A stretch of 64,000 bases of DNA, from assembly GCF_024609245.1 (NCBI RefSeq), contig NZ_JANJYH010000008.1:93600-157599 (forward strand), in the 5' to 3' direction. The translations under genes were made by a program, and so were the position numbers. The notes under the pieces were generated by a model. It was not told the origin of the DNA and searched no databases. It saw nothing but the letters and a program-made list of their open reading frames with translations. Of the stretch, positions 50,504 to 62,500 are shown one piece after another; the first letter of the stretch is position 1, and every line of letters begins with the position of its first letter. Origin of the DNA: Haloarchaeobius sp. FL176. GTDB lineage: Archaea > Halobacteriota > Halobacteria > Halobacteriales > Natrialbaceae.

Positions 50504-53500
50504 CTGTCTCACCTCCGATGTCGTCGTTTTTTATCCCGAGGAGTTGTCTCAACATACCTCGGTGCCAGGTCTGATACACGACGAGCGACAGGCCCACGAT
50601 CGGTATGAGGAGCCACCAATACCAACAGATGATGAAGGAGCCATAACTGATTCCGAACAGTTCACAGTCCTCTCGATCGTCGTTCTCACCGGGATCCGTC
50701 GTCCCCGCCTCGCTCCCGTCACTCTCATCATCACCAGCGCCGGCATCGCCTTCGTCGGGGTCAAGATAGTTGGGTGTGCCGTCACCGTCGACATCACCGG
50801 TACCTTCCTCGGCGTCGGGGATGCCGTCGCCGTCCGAGTCGGAGTCCTTGTAGTTGGGCGTGCCGTCACCGTCGGTGTCGGTCGTGCCTTCTTCGGCGTC
50901 GGGGATGCCGTCGCCGTCTGTGTCGGTGTCCTCGTCGTTGGGCGTGCCGTCGCCGTCGAGGTCACCGTCACCTTCCTCTGAGTCGGGGACGCCATCGCCG
51001 TCGGCGTCACCGTCACTGCCATCGTCCCCATCATCACCGTCACTGACATCGTCTGCCGGATTGACCGTGATATTCACCGTCGCCGTGGCGCTGTCGCCGT
51101 CATCATCGGTCACCGTGTAGGTGAAGCTGTCACTGCCGTTGTAGCCGGCGTTCGGCGTGTAGTCGAAGGTGCCGTCGCCACTCATGTTCACGGTGCCGTG
51201 GACCGGCTCGTCACCGGCAGCGACGCTGTAGGTCACCGGCGCGTCACCCAGGCCGGGGTCGTTGCCGGACACGTCGTCACTGAGCGTGGCGTCCTCGTCA
51301 ATCGTGAAGCTGTCGTCGGCGGGCGCCGGCGAGTCGTCCGCCGTGACAATGCCGTTGGCGGTGCCGGTATCGGTGCCGCCGTTGCCGTCGGAGACGACGT
51401 AGTCGAAGCTGACCGGCCCGTTGTAATCGGCATCCGGGGTGAAGGTCACCTCGCCGGTGTCCGAGACGTTCACCGTGCCGTTGGGCACGGCGATGGTCTG
51501 GGCGATACCCGGGGTCAGCGGGGTGCCGACGATCGACTCGACCGAGAGCGTGTCGCCGTCGGGATCGATGTCGTTATCCAGGAGATCGATCGGCCCAGAG
51601 GTGCTGTCCTCGGCGGTGGTGAAGCTGTCGTCATCGGCCACCGGCGGGTCGTTCCCATCGTCACCGTCACTGCTGTCTTCGCTGTCGTTGCTGTCATCTC
51701 CGCCGTCACCGCCGTCGTCTCCGCTATCGCTGTCATCTCCGTCTCCACTGTCGTTTCCGCTATCATCTCCGTCGTCGCTGTCCGTATCGGGGTCGAGATA
51801 GTCTGGCGTCCCGTCACCGTCCGAGTCGGTTGTCCCTTCGGTGCTGTCGGGGATGTCGTCACCGTCACTATCGGTGTCACGGTAATTCGGCGTACCGTCG
51901 CCATCTGCGTCGGTGGTGCCTTCCGTGCTGTCTGGGATACCGTCTCCATCGGCGTCCGTGTCCAACGCGTCGATGCTCCCATCATCGTCCGTGTCGATGG
52001 CGCTGCCACCGTTAGTTTCAACGAAGTCGTTGATTCCGTCTCCGTCTGAGTCAGCGTCGCTCGGGTCCGTCCCGAGTGTCGTCTCCTCACCGTTGGTCAG
52101 TCCGTCGTCGTCGGTGTCGCCGTCGGGTCCATCGGTGTCATCGGGGTCGAGATAGTTCGGGATGCCGTCACCGTCGGCGTCATCAGTCCCCTCGTCCGCA
52201 TCAGCGATGCCGTCGCCGTCTGAATCAGTATCCCGGTAGTTCGACACCTCGTCGCCGTCCGTGTCCGTCGTTCCCTCCGTGCTGTCGGGAATCCTGTCCC
52301 CGTCGGCATCGGTGTCGCGGTAGTTCGGCGTCCCGTCGCTGTCTGTGTCCGCCGTCCCCTCGGTGCTGTCGGGAACTCCGTCGTCGTCGCTGTCAGTGTC
52401 GAGGGCGTCGACGGTTCCGTCGCCGTTGGTATCGACCGTATCACCGCCGTCGGTCTCGATACGATCGTCGATACCGTCACCGTCCGAATCGGCGCTGTTC
52501 GGGTCGGTACCCAGAGCCCGTTCCTCGTCGTTGTCCAGGCCGTCGTCGTCGCTATCGCCGTCCGGGCCGTCCTCGTCGTCAGGGTCGAGATAGTTGGGCG
52601 TCCCGTCGCCGTCGGCGTCGCCGGTTCCCTCGGTACTGTCGGGGATGCTGTCACCGTCCGCGTCAGTGTCGCGGTAGTTCGGCGTCCCGTCGCTGTCAGC
52701 GTCTCCGACACCCTCTGTACTGTCGGGGATGCTGTCACCATCGCTATCGGTATCCAGGTAGTCGGCGACACCGTCGCCGTCGGAGTCGGTCGCTCCTTCG
52801 GTAGTATCGGTGATTCCGTCGGCGTCGCTGTCGGTGTCCCGGTAGTTCGGCGTGCCGTCGCCGTCTCTGTCTTCTGTGCCTTCCGTGCCATCATCGATGC
52901 CATCATCATCGGCGTCGGTGTCGAGCGCGTCGATGGTGCCGTCGCCGTCAGTGTCGACAGGGCTCCCCTCGTCGGTCTCGATGAAGTCGTTGATTCCGTC
53001 TCCGTCCGAGTCAGCACTGTCGGGATCGGTTCCCAGTGCTGCTTCTTCGGTATTGCTCAGCCCATCGTCGTCGCTGTCACCGTCCGGACCATCGTCGTCG
53101 TCGGGGTCAAGATAGTTCGGGGTACCATCGCCGTCGTCATCTTCAGTTCCCTCCTCGGAGTCGGAGATCCCGTCACCATCGCTGTCTGTATCGAGGTAGT
53201 TCGACGTGCTGTCGCCATCGCCATCTCCAGTGCCCTCTGTACTGTCTGGAATCCCGTCTCCGTCGCTGTCCGTGTCCAGGTAGTTCGGTGTTCCGTCACC
53301 ATCGGCATCTGTGGCTCCTTCAGTCCCGTCTGGGATTCCGTCGTCGCTGTCAGTATCCAGATAGTTCGGCGTGCCGTCACCGTCGACATCATCGGTCCCC
53401 TCGGTGCTGTCGGGGATGCCGTCGCCATCACTGTCTGAATCGAGATAGTCTGGGACACCGTCACCGTCAGAGTCAGTCGTACCCTCGGTACTGTCGGGGA

Positions 53501-56500
53501 TACCATCACTGTCCGAATCGGTGTCACGGTAGTTCGGTGTTCCGTCGCCATCAGTGTCGGTCGTTCCTTCAGCACTGTCTGAGATGCCGTCGTCGTCAGA
53601 GTCCGTATCGAGGGCGTCGATGTCGCCGTCTTCGTCGGTGTCCACGGCAGTTCCTCCATCAGTCTCGACGGAGTCATCGATTCCGTCGTCATCGGAGTCG
53701 CTATCGGTGGGATCTGTTCCGAGCGTCTCTTCTTCGTTATTCGTCAGACCGTCACCGTCTGTGTCACCCGTTGGACCGTCCTCATCGTTCGCGTCGAGAT
53801 AGTTCGGGGTACCATCGCCGTCGTCATCTTCAGTTCCCTCCTCGGAGTCGGAGGTCCCGTCACCATCGCTGTCTGTATCGAGGTAGTTCGGCGTCCCGTC
53901 ACCGTCGACATCGCCGGCCCCTTCCGTAGAATCGAGGATACCGTCTCCGTCTGAGTCGTCGTCGCGATAGTTCGCCGTCCCATCGCCGTCCTCGTCTCCG
54001 GTTCCTTCCGTGCTGTCGGGAATCCCGTCGTCGTCGGAATCCGTGTCGCGGGCGTCGATCTGCCCGTCACCGTCAGTGTCGGTGTTGCTGGCAGCGCCTT
54101 CCGTATCGTCGTCGATACCGTCGCCGTCCGTGTCGACATCGTTCGGGTCCGTCTCATCACTATCGAGCGCGCCGTCGCCGTTCTCGTCCTCGTTGCTGTC
54201 GGTGATCCCGTCACCGTCATTGTCGTCATCGAGATAGTTCGGCGTCCCGTCACCGTCAGTGTCTGTCGCTCCCTCTGTGGACGAGCCATCGTCCAACTGG
54301 CCGTCACCGGCCTGGTCGGTCGGGTCGTCACTGTCGATGTCACGGTAGTTCGCGGTCCCGTCGCCGTCGGCATCGCCAGTGCCCTCTGTCGAGTCATCGA
54401 TGCCGTCGCCATCGGAGTCGTCGTCCTGTGCGTCGATTGTGCCGTCGCCGTCCGTATCGACTGCTTCGCCGGGGCCAGTCCCGTCGACGCGAGTCGTCTC
54501 GATATCGTCGTCGATGCCGTCGCCGTCCGTGTCGACGGCGTAGGGGTCGGTCTCACCGGTGTCGACGGATCCGTTCCCGTTGCTGTCCTCCTCACCGTCT
54601 GGGATGCCGTCCCCATCTGAATCGGTATCTCGATAGTTCGGGACGCCGTCGCCGTCGGTATCGGTCGTCCCTTCGATACTGTCGGGGATGCCGTCGTTAT
54701 CGGAGTCAGTATCCCGCGCATCGATGGTGCCGTCACTGTCGGTGTCAGTCTCGCTGTCGGCGCCCTCAGTGCTGTCCGAGAGCCCGTCGCCATCGGTATC
54801 GGCGAGATTCGGATCACTCTCGCCGGTATCGAGACTGCCGTCGCCGTTCTCATCCTCCTCGGTGTCGAGAATGCCGTCACCGTCGTTGTCGTCGTCGAGA
54901 TAGTTCGGCGTCCCGTCACCGTCAGTGTCTGTCGTTCCCTCTGTGGACGAGCCGTCGTCGAGCGAACCGTCGCCGACCTGGTCGGTCGGGTCGTCGCTGT
55001 CGCCGTCGCGGTAGTTCGCAGTTCCATCACCGTCGGCATCGCCAGCACCCTCCGTACTGTCGGGGATGCCGTCGTTATCGGAGTCAGTATCCCGCGCATC
55101 GATGGTGCCGTCACTGTCGGTGTCAGTTTCGCTGTCGGCTCCCTCGACGCTGTCCGAGAGTCCGTCGCCGTCGGTGTCGGGGTCGTTCGGGTCTGTCTCA
55201 CCGGTGTCGAGTGAACCGTCGCCGTTCTCGTCTTCCTCACCGTCTAAGATACCGTCACCGTCGTTGTCGTCGTCGAGGTAGTTCGGTGTGCCGTCGCCGT
55301 CTGTGTCTGTGGTTCCCTCGGTCGCTGAGCTGTCGTCCAGCTGGCCGTCACCGTCGTAAGTGCTGTCACTGGCATCGTCGCTGTCACCATCACGGTAGTT
55401 CGGGACGCCGTCCCCGTCGGAGTCCGTCGCCTGGCCGTCGCCGGCAGTTAGATCCTCGGTACTGTCGTCGATACCGTCGTCGTCGGAGTCGGTATCGAGG
55501 TAATCGGGGGTACTGTCGCCGTCGGTGTCGGTCGGGGAATCGCCGATCGCTCCGGTGTCGTCCTCGACATCGTCCTCGATTCCGTCCCCGTCACTGTCCA
55601 TATCCTGGAAGTCGGGTGTACCGTCGTTGTCAGTGTCAGTGGCGTCACCGTCGTTTGCGGTCTGGTCCTCGATGCTGTCGGCGATACCGTCGCCGTCCGA
55701 ATCGGCATCGCGGTAGTCCGGTGTGCCGTCGTCATCCGTGTCAGTCGCGCTACCGTCGTCGGCGGTGAGGTCCTCGACGCTGTCCTCGATACCGTCGTCG
55801 TCCGCGTCGTTGTCCCTAGCGTCGATGTCGCCGGTGCCGTCAGTGTTGGTCTCGCTGTCGGCACCCTCCAGACTATCCGAGAGCCCGTCGCCGTCGGTGT
55901 CGGGATCGTTCGGGTCGGTCTCGCCGGTGTCGAGGATCCCGTCGCCATCCTCGTCCTCGTCGGTGTCCAGGATGCCGTCGCCGTCGTTGTCGTCGTCGAG
56001 GTAGTTCGCGGTGCCATCGCTGTCGGTATCGACCGTTCCGTCGGTGGCTGAGCCGTCGTCCAGCCGGCCGTCACCGGCCTGGTCGGTCGGATCGTCGCTG
56101 TCCCGGTCCCGGTAGTTCGCGGTCCCGTCGCCGTCGGCATCCCCATCGCCCTCCGTGCTGTCCGGAATACCGTCATCGTCGGAGTCGGTGTCCTGAGCGT
56201 CGATGGTTCCGTCACCGTCCGTATCGACCGATTCTCCGGGACCGCTCCCGTCGACGCGGGTCGTCTCGGTGTCGTCATCGATACCGTCCCCGTCGGTGTC
56301 AGCGATGTTCGGGTCGGTCTCGCCCGGGTCGAGCACGCCGTTGGCGTTCGTGTCCTCATCGGCGTCCGGGATCCCGTCGCCATCTGAATCCGTACTCTGG
56401 AAGTCCGGGGTGCCGTCACCGTCGCTGTCAGTGGCCTGGCCGTTGCCCACCGTGTTGTCGTCATCCTCGACATCGTCAGAGATGCCATCCCCGTCCGAGT

Positions 56501-59500
56501 CGCCGTCGCGGTAGTCCGGCGTGCCGTCGCCGTCGGTGTCCGTCGCCGGACCATCGTCGTCGGTCAGGTCCTCCGTATCGTCGCCGATACGGTCGTTGTC
56601 GGAGTCGGTATCTAGGTAGTCCGGCGTGTTGTCGCCGTCGGTGTCTGTCGGGGAGTCGCCGATGGCCGCCGTGTCGTCCTCAATGTCGTCCGTGATGCCG
56701 TCGTCGTCGCTGTCGGTGTCCTGGAAGTCGGGCGTGCCGTCGCCGTCCGTGTCGGTGGCGTCACCGTCGTCGGCAGTCTGGTCCTCAATACTGTCGGCGA
56801 TACCGTCACCGTCCGAGTCGTCGTCGCGATAGTCGGGGATGTTATCCCCGTCCGTGTCAGTCGCGCTACCGTCGTCGGCAGTTACGTCCTCGACGCTGTC
56901 CTCGATGCCATCGTCGTCGGAGTCAGTATCTCGGGCGTCGATATCGCCGGTGCCATCGGTGTTGGTCTCGCTGTCGGCACCCTCGACGCTGTCCGAGAGA
57001 CCGTCGCCGTCGGTATCGGGGTCGTTCGGGTCCGTTTCGCCGGTATCGAGGCTGCCGTCCCCATTCTCGTCCTCGTCACCGTCCAGGATACCATCCCCAT
57101 CGTTGTCAGAATCGATGAAGTTCGGTGTCCCGTCGCTGTCAGTATCGGTCGTCCCTTCAGTCGCTGAACCGTCGTCGAGCGAGCCGTCACCGTCGAACGT
57201 ACTGTCACTGGCATCGTCGCTGTCGCCGTCGCGGTAGTTCGGGACGCCGTCGCCGTCGGAATCCGTCGCCTCTCCATCGTCGGCGGTCAGGTCTTCAGTA
57301 CTGTCGTCGATGCCGTCGTCGTCGGAGTCGGTGTCTCGGGCGTCGATGGTGCCGTCGCCGTCCGTGTCGGTTTCGCTGTCGGCTCCTTCGGTGCTGTCGG
57401 AGAGCCCGTCGCCGTCGGTGTCGGCGTCGTTCGGATCGGTCTCGCCAGCGTCGAGTGACCCATTGCCGTTCTCGTCTTCATCGGTGTCCAGAATGCCGTC
57501 ACCATCATTGTCGTCGTCGAGATAGTTCGCGGTGCCATCGCCGTCCGTGTCAGTCGTCCCTTCGGTCGCCGAGCCGTCGTCGAGCTCGCCATCACCGTCG
57601 AACGTACTGTCACTGGCATCGTCGCTGTCACCGTCACGGTAGTTCGGGACGCCGTCCCCGTCCGGGTCACCGTCTCCCTCGATGCTGTCGTCGATGCCGT
57701 CGTCGTCGGAGTCGCCATCTTGTGCGTCGATGGTGCCGTCACCGTCGGTGTCCGTATCGCTGGTAGCACCCTCGGTGCTGTCGGAGAGGCCGTCCCCATC
57801 TGTGTCGGGGTTGTACGGATCGGTCTCGCCGGCATCGAGCACGCCGTCGCCGTTCTCGTCCTCGTCGGTGTCCGGGATACCGTCGTTGTCGCTGTCCTCA
57901 TCCAGGTAGTCCGGCGTGCCGTCGCCATCGGTGTCGTCGGACCCTTCGATACTGTCGGGGATGCCGTCATTATCCGAATCGTCATCGCGGTAGTCTGGAG
58001 TGTTGTCGCCGTCGGTGTCGGTTGCCTGCCCATCGTCGGCGGTCTGGTCTTCGGTGTCGTCGGGGATGCCGTCGTCGTCGGAGTCGGTGTCCCGCGCGTC
58101 GATGGTGCCGTCACCGTCGGTATCGATCTCGCTGTCGGCTCCTTCTGTGATGTCCGAGAGTCCGTCGCCGTCGGTGTCTGGGTCGTACGGATCTGTCTCG
58201 CCGGCATCCAGCACACCGTCTCCATCCTCGTCCTCGTTGGTGTCGAGGATGCCGTCGCCGTCCGAGTCAGTATCCCGGTAGTTCGGGATACCATCACTGT
58301 CTGGATCGTTTGTTCCCTCGATGCTGTCGTCAATGCCATCGTCGTCGGAGTCGGTGTCCCGAGCGTCTATGGTATCGTCGCCGTCGGTGTCGGTTTCGCT
58401 GTCGGCTCCTTCGGTGCTGTCGGAGAGCCCGTCGTCGTCCGTGTCGGCGTCGTTCGGATCGGTCTCGCCAGCGTCGAGTGACCCATTGCCGTTCTCGTCC
58501 TCGTCGCCGTCGGGGATGCCGTCGCCATCGTTGTCGTCGTCGAGGTAGTTCGGCGTCCCATCGCCGTCCGTGTCGGTCGTCCCCTCCGTCGCTGACCCGT
58601 CGTCCAGTTGGCCGTCACCGCTCTGGTCGTCTGCGTCGTCGCTGTCGCCGTCACGGTAGTTCGCAGTCCCGTCACCGTCCGCGTCGCCCGCTCCTTCGGT
58701 GCTGTCTGAGATGCCGTCGCCGTCCGAATCAGCATCGAGCGCGTCGATGGTGCTGTCCCCGTCAGTGTTGACGGCCTCACCGGGCCCCGTGCCACTGACA
58801 GTCGTTGTCTCGATTCCGTCGTCGATACCATCGCCGTCGGTGTCGGCATCGTTCACACCGGTTCCAAGCGATAATTCATTGCCGTCGGTGACGCCGTCGC
58901 CGTCGTTGTCCGAATCGAGGTAGTTGGCCGTCCCGTCGCCGTCGGTATCGGTCGTCCCCTCCTCGGCAGAGCCGTCATCGAGAGAGCCATCACCCGCTTG
59001 GTCGTTGGGATCGTCACTGTCCCGGTCCCGGTAGTTCGCGGTGCCGTCACCGTCCGCATCGCCCGCGCCCTCTGTCGAGTCGTCGATGCCGTCGCCATCT
59101 GAGTCCGAGTCAAGGGCGTCTATAGTCCCGTCACCGTCCGTGTCGACAGATTCGCCGGGACCGGTTCCGTCGACGCGAGTCGTCTCGGTCCCGTCGTCGA
59201 TACCGTCTCCGTCCGTGTCGCTGTCCGTTCGGTCGGTCGCAGACGATGCCTCGGTGCTATCACTCACACCGTCGCCGTCGGAGTCGGTATCGAGGAAGTC
59301 GGCGGTCCCGTCGCCGTCCGTGTCGACCGTCCCCTCGGTGCTGTCCGGGACGCCGTCTCCGTCTGCATCGTCGTCCCTGAAATTCAGTGTGCCGTCCCCG
59401 TCCTTGTCGCCACCTCCCTCGTCGGCGTCGGGGACACCATCGTCGTCAGAATCGTCGTCCAGCGCGTCTATGGTGCCGTCGCCGTCGGTGTCGGTCTCGC

Positions 59501-62500
59501 TGCCGGCACCTTCGGTCCCGTCGTCGATGCCGTCACCGTCAGAGTCCTCGTCGAACGGGTCGGTCCCGATGGTGTCCTCGTCGGTGTCGCTGATCCCATC
59601 GCCGTCGGAATCAGTGTCGAGGTAGTTCGGTGTCCCGTCGTTGTCAAGGTCATCGTCCCCCTCGACGTCGTCGTCGAAGCCGTCGCCGTCAGAGTCCGTG
59701 TCCCGGTAGTTCGGGATACCGTCGCCGTCCTCGTCACCGTCGGTCTCCTCGCTGTCCGGACTCACCTCGGGCAGGCCGGGGGAGTCACTGTCCGTGTCGA
59801 GGGCGTCGATGGTCCCGTCGCCGTCGGTGTCGATGGTCTGACCGGGATTCGTCCCGTTGTTGTCCGACGTCTCGGTCCCGTCGTCGATACCGTCGCCGTC
59901 CGAGTCGCTGTTCAGGAAGTCGGTGCCGAGCGTCTGTTCGGTCGCGTCGTCAACACCGTCGCCGTCGGCGTCGATGTCGAGGAAATTCGGATTCCCATCC
60001 CCGTCTGTATCGGCGTCCGTCTCCTCGCGGTCGCTGATTCCGTCACCGTCCGAGTCCCGGTCCAGGTAGTTCGCCAACTCGTCCGTGTCGGCGTCATCAT
60101 CGGTCTCGGTGCTGTCAGGGATGCCGTCACCATCAGCGTCCGTGTCGCGGTAGTTCGGAACTCCGTCGTTGTCGGCGTCCTTGTCGAGGTATCCCGGTGG
60201 GTTCGAGACGGCCAGGTTCGTTTCGCTTTCGGCCCTATCGGAGATCCCGTCGCCGTCGCTGTCAGTGTCCAGATAGTCGTCCGTCCCGTCACTGTCCGTG
60301 TCGACCGACCGTCCACCGTCGGACTCGGCTAGGTCGGCAATGCCATCACCGTCGGCGTCCTCGTCACGGTAGTTCGCCGTTCCATCGCCGTCGGGGTCTC
60401 CAGTCCCTTCCGTGCTGTCCGAGATTCGGTCGTCGTCGCTGTCGGTATCGAGCGCGTCGATGGTCCCGTCGCCATCGGTGTCGACTGCTTCACCGGGTCC
60501 TGTGCCGTCTGGGCGCGTCGTTTCGACGTCGTCGGTGATACCGTCGCCATCCGAGTCCTCGTCGTACGGGTCGGTTCCGAGAGCTGATTCGGTGCTATCC
60601 AGAATCCCGTCGCCGTCCGAGTCGTCATCCCGGTAGTTCGGCGTCCCGTCGCTGTCGAGATCGTTCGATCCTTCGGTCCCGTCTCCAATGCCGTCACCGT
60701 CCGTATCGCTGTCGAGGTAATCGGGCCTGCCGTCTCCATCCTGGTCGCCGGTTCCCTCCGTGCTGTCGGGAATCCCACCACCGTCGGCGTCGGTGTCGAG
60801 GAAGTTCGGCGTGCCGTCGCCATCGGCATCGCCCGCAGTTTCGGCACTGTCGTCGATGCCGTCACCGTCCGAATCGAGGTCGAGGAAGTTCGGTGTGCTG
60901 TCGCCGTCTCTGTCGGACTCGCCTTCGACCTCGTCGTCAATGCCGTCACCGTCCGAATCGAGGTCAAAGTAATTTGGCGTCCCGTCGTTGTCTTCGTCGT
61001 CCGTTCCCTCGACGTCGTCGTCGATCCTGTCGCCGTCGTTATCGATATCGGCGTTGTTCCCGGTTCCGTCGCCGTCGGCGTCGTCGCTGCCCTCCGTGCT
61101 GTCGGGAATACCGTTGCCGTCGGCGTCGGTATCGAGGTAGTTCGGATCCCCATTGCCGTCGGCGTCACCGAATCCATCGACGAGGTTCGGGATGCCATCG
61201 TTGTCGTCGTCGCCGTTGGGATCAAACCCACCCCCAACCTGGCTGTCGGGGTCGAGGTAGTTCGGCGTCCCGTCGCCGTCGTCGTCACCGGTCCCTTCGT
61301 TGAGATCGTACGCGCCGTCGTCGTCGCTGTCGGCATCAAGGTAGTTCGGGATGCCGTCCCCATCAGAGTCGCTTTGCCCCTCAGTCGTGTCCGGGATGCC
61401 GTCTGCGTCGCTGTCCGTTTCGAGGAAGTTCGGAACCCCGTCGTCGTCGGTGTCCTTGTCGCTGTTACCGGCACCTGGGTCGTTGGTGTACTCGTCAACA
61501 TCGTCGATACCGTCGCCGTCGCTGTCGGTATCGAGGAAGTTCGCATCCCCATCACCGTCGGCGTCTGCTGCTCCTTCAATACGGTCCGGGATGTTGTCAC
61601 CGTCGGCGTCCTCGTCACGGTAGTTCGCCGTTCCTTCCCCGTCGGCATCGCCGCTTCCCTCCGTGCTGTCAGCGATCCCGTCGCCATCGCTGTCGGTGTC
61701 GCGCGCGTCGACAGTCCCGTCACCGTCCGTGTCGACACTGTTTCCGTCGTTCGTCTCGACAGCGTCCGAAATCCCGTCGCCATCGGAGTCGCTATCCGTT
61801 CGATCCGTTCCTAGATTCGACTCCACACTATCAGACAGCTCGTCACCGTCGCTGTCGGTGTCCAACGCGTCGATGGTTCCGTCACTGTCCGTGTCTACGC
61901 CCGTTCCATCGGGTGCCTCCGTCCCGTCGCTGAACCCGTCGCCGTCGGTGTCGCTGTCCTGGTTGTCTGTGCCCAAGGAATTCTCCTGACTGTTGGTCAG
62001 GCCATCGTCGTCGGGGTCCCCGTCCGGACCGTCTTGATCATCGGTGTCGAGGTAGTCCGGAAACCCGTCGCCGTCGTTGTCCCCGTCGCTGTCCCTGCTG
62101 TCCGGGACACCGTTTCCGTCGCTGTCGGTATCGAGGTAATTCTGCGTCCCGTCGCCGTCAGCGTCGCTGGTCCCCTCCTCTGCATCGTTCCGGAAGTCGC
62201 CATCGCTGTCGAGGTCCGCGTAGTTCGGCGTTCCGTCGCCGTCAGGATCGCCAGTTCCCTCCACCGAGTCGTCAATGCCATCGCCGTCCGCGTCGGTGCT
62301 CAGATAATTCGCCGTGCCATCACTGTCAGTGTCGCCGGTCCCCTCGGTATTGTCGAGAATGCCGTCACCGTCGGAATCTTCGTCTCTGTAGTTCGCGGTG
62401 CCGTCACCGTCTGGATCGTCTGTCCCCTCCTCACTATCGGGAATACCATCCCCGTCGCTGTCCGTATCTTTTGCATCAAGCCTGCCGTCGCCGTCCGTGT

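Noticed and set aside
53744..55768. Long Arg/Thr/Ser-rich frames of 400-500 codons on both strands inside the giant gene
   Set aside because: They are frame shadows of the Asp-Gly repeat sequence; composition is nearly all Arg, Thr, Ser or Pro with no start signals.
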